From Daphnia pulex (Eukaryota > Arthropoda > Branchiopoda > Diplostraca > Daphniidae): a stretch of 64,000 nt of DNA. How positions within the stretch are numbered: the first letter of the stretch is position 1; every line of letters starts with the position of its first letter. The notes under the pieces are model-generated. The model saw nothing but the letters and a program-made list of their open reading frames with translations, was not told the origin of the DNA and ran no database searches. The stretch lies in contig NC_060023.1 in the NCBI RefSeq assembly GCF_021134715.1, positions 2,294,001 to 2,358,000 of the forward strand, read 5' to 3'. Below, piece after piece: positions 11,128-23,743 of the stretch. Position numbers and translations under genes: made by a program.

Positions 11128-11697
11128 ATGTACGCTCTGTACCAGAGAGCTGTTCGTCAGCGTGGTGCCAGCAGACAAGTGAGAGTGGGAAACCGAAAAC
11201 GGAAAGGTCTACACAGTAGATTAGAGAAGGCCGATGTATATCCCGCATCACGAGTGCTGCCATCTAGGGTGCTACCATCTAGGGTTGCATGGTTGCATAT
11301 GTAATCACACAACAATTTCTGTCCTTTAATTTGGAAACTTTAGGTGGTTTTCTCCTTTCGATTTTACCAGAGGGATCACCCTGGTAAAGTCTCTTTACAT
11401 AGATATACTGAGATTGTTTGATGTATGTGTAGATTAAAGCACAGACTAAGATTAGAAAGACGGCGATCTCCTATACAGCCATAAGGATAATGCTCATGAC
11501 TCCCGGTGCGGCTCTGCGAACCGTCTAGAAGAGACTTTTTGGTGAATTTTTCCTTTATCCCTACTGATAGACCTCTCGCACCGTGCGGATAGTAGGATTC
11601 TTGTAGTCCGAAAACGCTGTTTGCAGCCACATTTACTTATAATTTTCAACCTGCTCCCAGTGAAACACTTGGTAATTGATTTTTCCGAATTATTTAG

Positions 11698-11811
11698 ATT
11701 GTCATGTGTGACGAGGAATTGGTGGAACATGCTGTAATCCAATTATTGGACCTTTCAAGAAGAACTGGTGGTGTTTTGCGAGAAGACGCTGCTCACCGTC
11801 GTCCGCTTAGT
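11698..11811 (+). pseudogene. Orphan exon IVMCDEELVEHAV.., copy 1
   Basis: A 38-codon open stretch framed by an acceptor (ttatttag) and a consensus donor (gtgagt). It encodes MCDEELVEHAVIQLLDLSRR, then TGGVLREDAAHRRPLS. Both splice sites and the frame are the same in all three units. I do not recognise the family. No joining exon could be assigned, so it is likely a stranded exon of a duplicated gene. Confidence 0.35.
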
Positions 11812-14023
11812 GTGAGTTACAGTTAATAGTAGTTGTGTTAAGTTGTATGCAGGTTGAAATTAAGTATATGCAGGTTGAAATTATACAGATTGACATGGGA
11901 AACAGTGAGAAAAATTTTGAGGGCAATGTGAGGGAGCAGGAATCGAATCAGGGCATTTTTTCCAGTTTACGTTTGAAATTAAATGTGTTGAGCCTGAAGT
12001 AAAGCCTCGGAAGTTTTCTGAGCGCAATACATTTTTTTCACGTATAGTAACCATGAAGGTGTTCAGTGCCAATTTTTATTTGTAGAAGAATCTTGAAAGC
12101 TAGGAAGATTTGGAAACCATACTGTCCACCACGTCCAGAAGCTGAGAAACATTTCATATGTAAATAAAATGTTTTTAATGGCAAAATCCTTGATTAAACA
12201 GATAATGATTTTGATCATGACATTTGTCATGTTTTATTGCAGGCACCTTTCAAAATAAGGAACTTCACTTCCGCTATCCTGTCTAGCACTTACGTCCAAT
12301 TTTGCAGGCCTTTGCTGTTAACATCAATAACATGCACTAATTTAAGGTTAGCAAAGTGAATATCTTATAAAGTTTAATCAAAAATGAAATGTGTTGATTT
12401 GGGAGTCAAACTAAAGGCGTTTTAAGGAAAAAATCATGGCTTCCATTGATTAGTTTTAATATTTTGGAATTTTGTTGAATTATCAACATTAAACAAAGTT
12501 TAAATGTGAATTTGTATTTAAATCTTTAATGAAAACATATAAATTTTTGTTTCAACAAAAGATATCAGATAATAATGTTGCCATGGAATATTTGGGTTAA
12601 CCATGTGAAACATCATAGCATTATTTTCATTGATGCTAAAATTAATTTGATTTCATTTTTGTTGTAGTTTCATGTTCCCATTGTTGCTGCCCAATGTAGC
12701 GTGTTGTCATAGCCTATGCCGATGAAAGATTTATTTTCTTCAAGTTTAACTATGGCTGTTCCTATTACGAAATTTGCATCGTGTATTTTGTTCAATTTTA
12801 TGTGTGTCTATATCGTTTGTATGTTGAGAAGGAAGAAAATCTGAAATTTGGGGAAATTTTACGTAAAAAAATTAACATATTTTCGGAATTGGGAAAGCAA
12901 CGAGGAGGAAGATGGTGGGGGGGAGGTGATTTGATTTAAAGTAAAATATTAATCAATCGTGACGTGAAAGTAAATGATGAAACGTTTTTTTCATGAAACC
13001 TTTAACCCCAACTTATATTTATATTCACATTATCAATACCCCTAAAATTCATACGTCTAATACTCAAACTCCTAATATTCATCCCTCCCGTATATTTCTC
13101 ACACCCCTCATACCCAAACCTCTAATAATCACAATTCCAATTCCCATACCTCTAATATGTTTCTAATTATAAATAATATGTATTTTAAATAAAATGTAAT
13201 ATACAAACATATAATGAAAATTATGTTCATTATTTACTTAATGCGGAACATAAATAAAATAAATAATTCAATAAACAGAGCGTCCCGTTCAAAATGATTT
13301 TTCTTGTGTGCAAACTTTAACAAACAGTCCACCGAGGCCGACCAATGAGACAAAAAAAAACGACAGTTTTGTTTTCAAGAAAATCTGCATAAAGCAGTTA
13401 AAAACTTAACCAATTTAACAATCTCGTGTTGAGTTTTGCTTCATGTTTTCATGTCTTCATGTTCAGGCTGTTAATGGAGATGGTGAAAGGTGTGCTTGAG
13501 GCTGTTGCAAATGTTGCATGCTGTCCTTGGTGTCACAGTTCAATGTGTTGTTCCTTAATTTATTCGTTATGCCAAATCTCATCCATGCAGTGTACAATTG
13601 AGGCAACCTGACCTTACATGGTCTAGGAGTGATTCAATTAACAACTGACAGATCAAAACACTTTCTGCGTTAAACAAAAAATAACGCTGTTATTTTTAGC
13701 GGTTGATTATATTATATATTATATCGGTTGAGAGTAACAGGCCCCTGACAAGACAAGACATAAAATAAAATTATTAGTATTGTTTAATTTAATTAATTGG
13801 TGCAGTATGTACAGATCGTGAAAATAAGTTGGGAAATACAAGCCTATAAGTATATAACATGGTATTTTAAAGTTTTTATAAAGGAAATATGACTGTTTAC
13901 AATATTGTTGACGCTATTATGAAGGTAAATATATTTAAATCTATAGTCATGCATATTCATATTTCAGCTTCATTGAATTAATTTTATCAATCTGAAATAT
14001 TCTGATTTCCTTGCAAAGTTCAG
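11812..14023. other. AT-rich non-coding part of tandem unit
   Basis: No supported gene. It holds the 62-base segment missing from the other units (12,813-12,874) and a degenerate CT-rich satellite (about 13,005-13,165). Equivalent stretches are 19,585-21,724 and 27,287-29,431. Confidence 0.5.
13005..13165. repeat. Degenerate CCTAATATTCAT-type satellite
   Basis: A run of imperfect 12-16 base units built on 'cccctaaaattcatac', 'ctcctaatattcat' and 'cctctaataatcac'. It recurs near 20,702-20,865 and 28,408-28,565. It looks like a decayed minisatellite. Confidence 0.55.
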
Positions 14024-14160
14024 TCAATCAAGACAGGGGAGACTCTGCCTTGATCGACCGTGACCAAGGACGAGATTTCTTGCTGGACAAGGAAAAAGAG
14101 ATGAGTCCGGAACTACGAGGCTTGGCTAAGATTTGCACTAAACGAAACAGGACAATTTAA
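14024..14160 (+). pseudogene. Orphan exon ..DRGDSALIDRDQGRD.., copy 1
   Basis: After an acceptor-like 'gcaaagttcag' the frame reads NQDRGDSALIDRDQGRDFLL, then DKEKEMSPELRGLAKICTKR and stops at 14,158-14,160. It is charged and helix-like and precedes the ASF1 fragment on the same strand. It is not recognised. Copies 2 and 3 (21,725-21,861 and 29,432-29,568) keep the same frame. Confidence 0.3.
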
Positions 14161-14501
14161 GAAATTCAATAAATCAATGTCGGGAATAGGCCATTTCGTT
14201 AACCATTGTATGAACTTGTTTTAGGTAAAATTTAAACGAAGAGAGGGATCCATTGGATCAGATCAAGTGGAATACCTTCAGGCCAAACATTTTCGCCACT
14301 TTTAATGCGAGTGACGTAAGTTTTCTCTTTCCACTGCTTTCCAGGTGTCAGAGACAAATTATGTGATCGTGATCTTCCCTCTTTCTGCAAATTATTCAAC
14401 CAACCTTTAAGTCCAACCTGTTTAGTTGGTATTTTTAGAAACAATTACATTTTATAACCTAATTTGTAAAATTCAATGTAGTTTTACATGGATGGATTCA
14501 C

Positions 14502-14835
14502 ATGATGGCTTCCAAAGATACAAAGCTTATGTTACAAGCTGACCCTCCAGACCCTGAGAAGATACCTGAAGGCGATGCAATTGGAGCAACTGCTGTGTTC
14601 CTGTCGTGCTTCTACAAAGAACATCAATTTTTCAGAGTGGGCAATTTTGTCAACAATGAGTACATTGATCCAGAACTGAAAGATAATCCACCCCTGTTGC
14701 CTCAATTTCATCGGGTAATTCTTAATGGTTTCATTATAATCTGTTTTCCACCTGTTGATGACCATTTTTCACCAGGTGACACGAGACATTCTTGACGTAC
14801 CATACCTCCCGTTTTATGATGACTGGGATAACTGA
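14502..14835 (+). pseudogene. ASF1: ASF1 C-terminal half, copy 1
   Basis: Exon 14,502-14,714 encodes KLMLQADPPDPEKIPEGDAI, GATAVFLSCFYKEHQFFRVG and FVNNEYIDPELKDNPP. A 61-base intron (gtaatt..caccag) leads to exon 14,776-14,835, giving VTRDILDVPYLPFYDDWDN and a stop. The blocks QADPPDPxKIPE, RVGxxVNNEYxDPEL and xNPPxxPQF are diagnostic for anti-silencing function 1, the H3-H4 chaperone. The first 80 or so residues of ASF1 are not found, so the immunoglobulin-like core is incomplete. The spliced frame is open (90 codons including the stop) from a non-canonical ATG in 'MMASKD'. It may be transcribed, but as a chaperone it is truncated. Confidence 0.8.
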
Positions 14836-15161
14836 TTACCCTTGGGTCTGCAGTGAACAGACATGAAAATTCCAAATGCTGACGTTTACGCCGTGAAGCC
14901 GTGTACGGTCCTCGTTTATTTAGTTTAAACGAAATCATCTCTCTCACGTTTTCTAATTGTAAATATACTAAAAATTAAAATGTGTTAACAAACCTGTTCT
15001 TCTTTATTGGTGTTCAATGGCGTGAGTGATTTTGGGCGGTTCTCGTTTGCTGAAAGAGTGCCTTGAATTAATTCGTATTCTGGCGTTTCATATTTAATGC
15101 ATTGGTGTCATGGTTAGGCGATTTGTGTTTTTTTTCTGTTATTGTTAACTATTTACTGATT

Positions 15162-16039
15162 GGTGCTTGGATGAAACATGGGACTGGATGACTAGGAACG
15201 GGCTGAAACTCAACGATGACATGGCTGATCTGCTGCTTGTTTACTCCACCAGAGCGAAGAGGAAGCCCAGCCTAGGCCTCAAGATGCCCAATGGAAGCTG
15301 CTGTCTAACTCCATCTGACTCGGTACGGAATCTCGGAGTCACCCTCGACTCTCAGCTCCGAATGGAGAGGCATGTGCGAGGTGTTTGCAAAACGGCCAGT
15401 TTTTATCTTAGATCTATCGGACGTATTCGTCGGCTTCTCAACCGCACTGCGGCCAAAACACTTTTGCATGCCTTTGTACTGTCAAGACTCTATTACTGCA
15501 ATACTCTGTTTGCTGGCCTGCCTGAAGAACTTATTAATCGTCTTCGGGGAGTGCAAAATGCGGCAGAGCGGATGATCAAGCGAGTGAAGAGGGTTTACCA
15601 CATCACACCACACCTGGCTCGTCAGCTCCACTGGCTTCCTGTCAGACTCCGAATTAAATTTAAGATCCTTGTTCTGGTCTACAAATGCATCAATTGTTTA
15701 GCCCCCGCCTACCTGAAGGAACTAATAACCATTTGTCGACACTCCGTCAACTTTAGATCCAGCCGGTCTGTCTTGCTTCATGTTCCTGTCACCAATAAGA
15801 AAGGCTGTGGAGACCGCACCTTCAGTAGGATTGCCCCCCCCCTTCTATGGAATGAACTCCCCCCAGCAATTAGGACATCTGATTTCCTCCTCTCTTTCAG
15901 ATCCAGATTACAATCCCACTTCTTCAAACTTTAATATCCCGAATTTTGTACCCGGACCCAAGTCCAGCGCCTTTGATCATGATGTATGTACAGCGTGTCA
16001 TATTTTGTAAAAGGCGCTCTACAAATGTAATAATAATTC
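15162..16039 (+). mobile_element. LINE 3' end, copy 2
   Basis: The C-terminal LINE frame starts abruptly at the tandem junction and stays open to about 15,934 (CLDETWDWM.. to ..FRSRLQSHFFKL). It lacks any reverse transcriptase palm, so it is not an independent insertion but a product of the segmental duplication. Confidence 0.9.
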
Positions 16040-17329
16040 TAGTATATTCAAAAATTAGGGAATAATGAAATGTAATGCTGCATAGTCAATACATAATTTT
16101 AATAGAAATATATGGGCTATAAACCATTTGATGTCTATGCTTTTTGCTTGTTATGAAAGCGGCTTAGTTATACACTCGCGTAGTATTCATTTTCAGAAAT
16201 ATTTTTAAGTTACAATTTTTGTAATTTCGGTTCAGATATCATGTTTGTTTTGTGCTGGGAAAGCAAAAACCAAGTAGCTCAGAAGATAGCTTTTGGAGCG
16301 ACGAAACCATTTCTGTGTGTTCGTGGGATCGTTCCCAGTTAAGACGGAAAAATGAAATGAGAAGAAAACGACTATATAAATTTCGTTTTGAAACTGAAAC
16401 ATCGGTAGGGTTGGGAGGGGTTGATTGAGGGTGGGGTCGATGGGTGGTTTTCACACCCAAGCAAATAAACATTTTCCTTTGCCCTTGAAGTGGATAAGTT
16501 GCTAACAAACGACGGAAAATGTACACGGAAAATTATCCCCGATTTTGCTTTGTACCGATGAAAAAGTCGCGAATTTTCACGAAAAAAAAACACGTCGTGT
16601 GATATTTACGGACTCATCTGTCGTGTTTTACACGAATTTTTTTTAGAGAGTACGTTAACCTCGAAGAATCCTTGCTTGCTGGCAATTTCGAGACGGCAAG
16701 TGTCTGATCGACGGAAAATCTTCATAAACAGCAAGCTCGAGATTCGATTTGTACTACAAATAAAAATTCTTTTACTATACAAAATTAAAGAAAGCTAGCA
16801 AAAGTAAGTTGTAATTACTATACCTTGTTCTCCAGCTCTATAACCTATCGTCATTTGCTTGAGATACTTAAACATGTTATTTATTTTTTAATAAATTCGT
16901 TTTTCATTTAATTTTCATACCTTTCTATTAAGACAATAAATCCTCTGTACTAGAAAATAATTTCTCAGGTTTCCAGGGTCAGGAATTTAATAGAAAATCT
17001 GTAATCCAGAACACGGGGACATAGTGAAATTATAATGCGCCATAAGAAAAGGCATTGTTTGTTATTCTATGAAAAGTTTAGAAAAAACACATCATATCTG
17101 TTGATTAATTAAAATTCAGTGATTGATGATTAATCCTCGTGATACGTGTGTGTAAATATGGAAAATAATAAACTTGGTTATTAAACACATTTCCGGTTGT
17201 TCAACAGCGTATCTTTTTAATTTAAGTTATATTCGAACTTGAACGCAAACATAAGGCTCAACTTTAGATAAGAGAGGTTTTGTTTGGGGAGGATTCGTCG
17301 TATATACGAAATAAAACAGCTATACTGAG

Positions 17330-17714
17330 TTATTTCTTGGGACTGGAAAGTGTTACTAATTTAGCATGTCTCGGACTGTTCCGAACGTTGGCGCATTTCG
17401 GACTTTTCAGGGCGGTCGAGCATTCGGAATTCAACTTGCTGTTCGTAGGAGGACAAGGTGGAGCAGGAGTGTCCAGGGTCATTTCGGTGTCTTCGTAGGC
17501 CAGGTGGAAATCGTAATCGATTACCGGGTGAACATTTTCGTGAAATTTTTCCCCCTGTAGTAATGTTTGGAAACTGGATGGTAAATTTGGCGAGACTGCT
17601 TCCTCCACACATTTCACGTTCTCATAAGGTTTTTCAAGCTCGCCATCACTGAACGTTACAATCGATCAGTAGCCATCCATAGATTAAGCGACTATGATCC
17701 ATCCATTGCTAGAC
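17330..17714 (-). pseudogene. CAF1B: CAF-1 p60 C-terminal fragment, copy 2
   Basis: Same fragment as at 9,555-9,939, with KCVEEAV instead of KCVEGAV. The same two stop codons in the WD-repeat part are present, so the decay predates the tandem duplication. The 95-codon tail remains open. Confidence 0.65.
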
Positions 17715-17982
17715 CTGAAATAGAAACGTGGAAACTATAAATCTTATGCAAGAACTGTGTCGATATAGACAAAATACCAGGCCAAGTCGGTACGGCGGTT
17801 GTAATGTAGGGGAGACCGGGGCTAGTTGGCTCAATTTTTACACACCGGTCCTTGACAGACCTATTTTATAATTTTTTTTTTGTCTCAAATTTGAAAAAAT
17901 TTGACGTTAAGGCATTAAAAGCCCATTTTCTTGCCAAAACATCAGGCAATAATCCCCCCTTCTTCCTTCTTTGCATGGTGAA

Positions 17983-18900
17983 ATGGATCTTTTCCTAAGT
18001 GGAACTGATAAAGGGGCTGCAAAACGAAAGAAGAAATTTCAAACCTAAAATTCCATTGGATTCTCGGCGCGCAAAGACACAGTTGGCAAAAGTTGTTGAT
18101 AATTCTGAAGAATTATCAAAAGTGAACAAGGAAGATGCTGCTGCCCTGTGCGCACGAGGTAGTTTCTTGTCATCACATCATGTTTCTGAACACGATGATG
18201 GCACATCCCAAATTGCCACAACTGATCAGCCAACATCAGTAGTTTACTCCGAAACAGAAAGTGAGCTTGATGTGAGTTGTCATATAGTAATGATACTTTA
18301 TCGGCATGGCATATGCCTGGCCAGCCAGCATATGCCAGGGCTGGCCGGCACGTGATAATTCTTATTAAGTTTATTATCAATCGTAAAAATTGTTGCCACA
18401 TCACGGACTGCAAAACCAAAAAGAGCCTACAATCCCATTAATAGTTCGGCAGGGAACGACTCGTGAGGCGCAAAAAAAAACCCTAAAGTGAATAAGGGAG
18501 AACAAAATGCTGCTGAGAGTCTATTACTACAAGAAGATGTCTTAAGACTACTCTATTACTACAAGAAGATGATTCTGAACTCGGTTGTATTGAGTCATGT
18601 ACGGAAGATAAAGCATCCACTCCAATGAAAAAAGATAGAGGAAAGAAATGGTCCAAAGAAGATAAGATGGTAATAAAGAAACTATTTCATATATTTGAAT
18701 AGTATGTGTTCATTAATTTTTTTTTTTAATTTGTGTAGGTTAGAGAAAGAAAAAATGCAGAGAAGAAAGTACAAAAAGAACAATTAAGGAGAGAAAAAGA
18801 AGAGAAAAAGCTGCGGGAGCTGGCATTGATAAATAGTTTCAGAACACTGCAAACACGAGATGGAACAATTTCTGAATTTGCGGAAAACGTGGAGGAGTGA
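17983..18900 (+). pseudogene. Charged coiled-coil gene fragment, copy 2
   Basis: Second copy of the structure at 10,211-11,127. Here SRRAK is preserved, SSHHVSEHDD replaces SSHRDSEHDD, and the intron before the coil exon (18,739-18,900) is one base or so longer. The same frameshift and 31-base duplication are present. Confidence 0.4.
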
Positions 18901-19470
18901 ATGTACGCTCTGTACCAGAGAGCTGTTCGTCAGCGTGGTGCCAGCAGACAAGTGAGAGTGGGAAACCGAAAACGGAAAGGTCTACACAGTAGATTAGAGA
19001 AGGCCGAGGTATATCCCGCATCACGAGTGCTGCCATCTAGGGTGCTACCATCTAGGGTTGCATGGTTGCATATGTAATCACACAACAATTTCTGTCCTTT
19101 AATTTGGAAACTTTAGGTGGTTTTCTCCTTTCGATTTTACCAGAGGGATCACCCTGGTAAAGTCTCTTTACATAGATATACTGAGATTGTTTGATGTATG
19201 TGTAGATTAAAGCACAGACTAAGATTAGAAAGACGGCGATCTCCTATACAGCCATAAGGATAATGCTCATGACTCCCGGTGCGGCTCTGCGAACCGTCTA
19301 GAAGAGACTTTTTGGTGAATTTTTCCTTTATCCCTACTGATAGACCTCTCGCACCGTGCGGATAGTAGGATTCTTGTAGTCCGAAAACGCTGTTTGCAGC
19401 CACATTTACTTATAATTTTCAACCTTCTCCCAGTGAAACACTTGGTAATTGATTTTTCCGAATTATTTAG

Positions 19471-19584
19471 ATTGTCATGTGTGACGAGGAATTGGTGGAA
19501 CATGCTGTAATCCAATTATTGGACCTTTCAAGAAGAACTGGTGGTGTTTTGCGAGAAGACGCTGCTCACCGTCGTCCGCTTAGT
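19471..19584 (+). pseudogene. Orphan exon IVMCDEELVEHAV.., copy 2
   Basis: Identical arrangement to 11,698-11,811 with the same splice sites. Confidence 0.35.
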
Positions 19585-21724
19585 GTGAGTTACAGTTAAT
19601 AGTAGTTGTGTTAAGTTGTATGCAGGTTGAAATTAAGTATATGCAGGTTGAAATTATACAGATTGACATGGGAAACAGTGAGAAAAATTTTGAGGGCAAT
19701 GTGAGGGAGCAGGAATCGAATCAGGGCATTTCCAGTTTACGTTTGAAATTAAATGTGTTGAGCCAGAAGTAAAGCCTCGGAAGTTTTCTGAGCGCAATAC
19801 ATTTTTTTCACGTATAGTAACCATGAAGGTGTTCAGTGCCAATTTTTATTTGTAGAAGAATCTTGAAAGCTAGGAAGATTTGGAAACCATACTGTCCACC
19901 ACGTCCAGAAGCTGAGAAACATTTCATATGTAAATAAAATGTTTTTAATGGCAAAATCCTTAATTAAACAGATAATGATTTTGATCATGACATTTGTCAT
20001 GTTTTATTGCAGGCACCTTTCAAAATAAGGAACTTCACTTCCGCTATCCTGTCTAGCACTTACGTCCAATTTTGCAGGCCTTTGCTGTTAACATCAATAA
20101 CATGCACTAATTTAAGGTTAGCAAAGTGAATATCTTATAAAGTTTAATCAAAAATGAAATGTGTTGATTTGGGAGTCAAACTAAAGGCGTTTTAAGGAAA
20201 AAATCATGGCTTCCATTGATTAGTTTTAATATTTTGGAATTTTGTTGAATTATCAACATTAAACAAAGTTTAAATGTGAATTTGTATTTAAATCTTTAAT
20301 GAAAACATATAAATTTTTGTTTCAACAAAAGATATCAGATAATAATGTTGCCATGGAATATTTGGGTTAACCATGTGAAACATCATAGCATTATTTTCAT
20401 TGATGCTAAAATTAATTTGATTTCATTTTTGTTGTAGTTTCATGTTCCCATTGTTGCTGCCCAATGTAGCGTGTTGTCATAGCCTATGCCGATGAAAGAT
20501 TTATTTTCTTCAAGTTTAACTATGGCTGTTCCTATTACGAAATTTGCATCGTGTATTTTGTTCAATTTTATGTGTGTCTATAACATATTTTCGGAATTGG
20601 GAAAGCAACGAGGAGGAAGATGGTGGGGGGGGGAGGTGATTTGATTTAAAGTAAAATATTAATCAATCGTGACGTGAAAGTTAATGATGAAACGTTTTTT
20701 AACCTTTAACCCCAACTTATATTTATATTCACATTATCAATACCCCTAAAATTCATACGTCTAATACTCAAACTCCTAATATTCATCCCTCCCGTATATT
20801 TCTCACACCCCTCATACCCAAACCTCTAATAATCACAATTCCAATTCCCATACCTCTAATATGTTTCTAATTATATATAATATGTATTTTAAATAAAATG
20901 TAATATACAAACATATAATGAAAATTATGTTCATTATTTACTTAATGCGGAACATAAATAAAATAAATAATTCAATAAACAGAGCGTCCCGTTCAAAATG
21001 ATTTTTCTTTTGTGCAAACTTTAACAAACAGTCCACCGAGGCCGACCAATGAGACAAAAAAACGGCAGTTTTGTTTTCAAGAAAATCTGCATAAAGCAGT
21101 TAAAAACTTAACCAATTTAACAATCTCGTGTTGAGTTTTGCACCTTGTCTTCATGTTCAGGCTGTTAATGGAGATGGTGAAAGGTGTGCTTGAGGCTGTT
21201 GCAAATGTTGCATGCTGTCCTTGGTGTCACAGTTCAATGTGTTGTTCGTTAATTTATTCGTTATGCCAAATCTCATCCATGCAGTGTACAATTGAGGCAA
21301 CCTGACCTTACATGGTCTAGGAGTGATTCAATTAACAACTGACAGATCAAAACACTTTCTGCGTTAAACAAAAAATAACGCTGTTATTTTTAGCGGTTGA
21401 TTATATTATATATTATATCGGTTGAGAGTAACAGGCCCCTGACAAGACAAGACATAAAATAAAATTATTAGTATTGTTTAATTTAATTAATTGGTGCAGT
21501 ATGTAAAGATCGTGAAAATAAGTTGGGAAATACAAGCCTATAAGTATATAACATGGTATTTTAAAGTTTTTATAAAGGAAATATGACTGTTTACAATATT
21601 GTTGACGCTATTATGAAGGTAAATGTGTCCAATATTTAAATCTATAGTCATGCATATTCATATTTCAGCTTCATTGAATTAATTTTATCAATCTGAAATA
21701 TTCTGATTTCCTTGCAAAGTTCAG

Positions 21725-21861
21725 TCAATCAAGACAGGGGAGACTCTGCCTTGATCGACCGTGACCAAGGACGAGATTTCTTGCTGGACAAGGAAAAAGA
21801 GATGAGTCCGGAACTACGAGGCTTGGCTAAGATTTGCACTAAACGAAACAGGACAATTTAA
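21725..21861 (+). pseudogene. Orphan exon ..DRGDSALIDRDQGRD.., copy 2
   Basis: Same frame and stop as the copy at 14,024-14,160. Confidence 0.3.
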
Positions 21862-22202
21862 GAAATTCAATAAATCAATGTCGGGAATAGGCCATTTCGT
21901 TAACCATTGTATGAACTTGTTTTAGGTAAAATTTAAACGAAGAGAGGGATCCATTGGATCAGATCAAGTGGAATACCTTCAGGCCAAACATGTTCGCCAC
22001 TTTTAATGCGAGTGACGTAAGTTTTCTCTTTCCACTGCTTTCCAGGTGTCAGAGACAAATTATGTGATCGTGATCTTCCCTCTTTCTGCAAATTATTCAA
22101 CCAACCTTTAAGTCCAACCTGTTTAGTTGGTATTTTTAGAAACAATTACATTTTATAACCTAATTTGTAAAATTCAATGTAGTTTTACATGGATGGATTC
22201 AC

Positions 22203-22536
22203 ATGATGGCTTCCAAAGATACAAAGCTTATGTTACAAGCTGACCCTCCAGACCCTGAGAAGATACCTGAAGGCGATGCAATTGGAGCAACTGCTGTGTT
22301 CCTGTCGTGCTTCTACAAAGAACATCAATTTTTCAGAGTGGGCAATTTTGTCAACAATGAGTACATTGATCCAGAAATGAAAGATAATCCACCCCTGTTG
22401 CCTCAATTTCATCGGGTAATTCTTAATGGTTTCATTATAATCTGTTTTCCACCTGTTGATGACCATTTTTCACCAGGTGACACGAGACATTCTTGACGTA
22501 CCATACCCCCCGTTTTATGATGACTGGGATAACTGA
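22203..22536 (+). pseudogene. ASF1: ASF1 C-terminal half, copy 2
   Basis: Same two-exon structure (22,203-22,415 and 22,477-22,536). It has IDPEMKD where the other copies have IDPELKD. The frame is open as in copy 1. Confidence 0.8.
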
Positions 22537-22863
22537 TTACCCTTGGGTCTGCAGTGAACAGACATGAAAATTCCAAATGCTGACGTTTACGCCGTGAAGC
22601 CGTGTACGGTCCTCGTTTATTTAGTTTAAACGAAATCATCTCTCTCACGTTTTCTAATTGTAAATATACTAAAAATTAAAATGTGTTAACAAACCTGTTC
22701 TTCTTTATTGGTGTTCAATGGCGTGAGTGATTTTAGGCGGTTCTCGTTTGCTGAAAGAGTGCCTTGAATTAATTCGTATTCTGGCGTTTCATATTTAATG
22801 CATTGGTGTCATGGTTAGGCGATTTGTGTTTTTTTTTCTGTTATTGTTAACTATTTACTGATT

Positions 22864-23743
22864 GGTGCTTGGATGAAACATGGGACTGGATGACTAGGAA
22901 CGGGCTGAAACTCAACGATGACATGGCTGATCTGCTGCTTGTTTACTCCACCAGAGCGAAGAGGAAGCCCAGCCTAGGCCTCAAGATGCCCAATGGAAGC
23001 TGCTGTCTAACTCCATCTGACTCGGTACGGAATCTCGGAGTCACCCTCGACTCTCAGCTCCGAATGGAGAGGCATGTGCGAGGTGTTTGCAAAACGGCCA
23101 GTTTTTATCTTAGATCTATCGGACGTATTCGTCGGCTTCTCAACCGCACTGCGGCCAAAACACTTTTGCATGCCTTTGTACTTTCAAGACTCTATTACTG
23201 CAATATTCTGTTTGCTGGCCTGCCTGAAGAACTTATTAATCGTCTTCGGGGAGTGCAAAATGCGGCAGAGCGGATGATCAAGCGAGTGAAGAGGGTTTAC
23301 CACATCACACCACACCTGGCTCGTCAGCTCCACTGGCTTCCTGTCAGACTCCGAATTAAATTTAAGATCCTTGTTCTGGTCTACAAATGCATCAATTGTT
23401 TAGCCCCCGCCTACCTGAAGGAACTAATAACCATTTGTCGACACTCCGTCAACTTTAGATCCAGCCGGTCTGTCTTGCTTCATGTTCCTGTCACCAATAA
23501 GAAAGGCTGTGGAGACCGCACCTTCAGTAGGATTGCCCCCCCCCCCTTCTATGGAATGAACTCCCCCCAGCAATTAGGACATCTGATTTCCTCCTCTCTT
23601 TCAGATCCAGATTACAATCCCACTTCTTCAGACTTTAATATCCCGAATTTTGTACCCGGACCCAAGTCCAGCGCCTTTGATCATGATGTATGTACAGCGT
23701 GTCATATTTTGTAAAAGGCGCTCTACAAATGTAATAATAATTC
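22864..23743 (+). mobile_element. LINE 3' end, copy 3 (C-run frameshift)
   Basis: Same C-terminal LINE segment as in the other units. The C-run near 23,538 has 11 C instead of 9, so the frame shifts after TFSRIAPP and the normal LLWNELPPAIR ending is lost. The frame then runs on to about 23,714. Confidence 0.9.

Larger units (their letters stand above)
7387..15161. repeat. 7.7 kb tandem unit, copy 1
   Basis: First of three head-to-tail copies (about 7,775 bases). It begins inside the LINE reading frame ('ggtgcttggatgaaacatgg') and ends at 'atttactgatt' where copy 2 begins with the same LINE bases. Contents in order: LINE 3' end, CAF1B tail (minus), charged coiled-coil exons, short exon at 11,698, CT-rich satellite, short exon at 14,024, ASF1 half gene. 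It alone retains a 62-base segment at 12,813-12,874 that copies 2 and 3 lack. Confidence 0.95.
15162..22863. repeat. 7.7 kb tandem unit, copy 2
   Basis: Second copy, about 7,702 bases, nearly identical to the others. Private changes include 'catcatgtttctgaac' near 18,176, 'cagaaatgaaag' near 22,373 and 'aacatgttcgcc' near 21,989. It shares with copy 3 the loss of 62 bases at about 20,581 and an 8-base 'gtgtccaa' difference near 21,626. Confidence 0.95.

Noticed and set aside
11376..11742. Minus-strand frames of 84 and 82 codons in each unit
   Set aside because: They overlap the plus-strand exon with splice sites (11,698-11,811) and show no recognisable motif.
13005..13165. Internal telomere-like repeat
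   Set aside because: Units are CT-rich but vary in length and do not match TTAGG or TTAGGG; a degenerate minisatellite is more likely.
14232..14444. Minus-strand 70-codon frame in each unit (..VGLKGWLNNLQKEGRSRS..)
   Set aside because: Open in all copies but copies are too similar for this to mean anything; no domain recognised and no splice partner.
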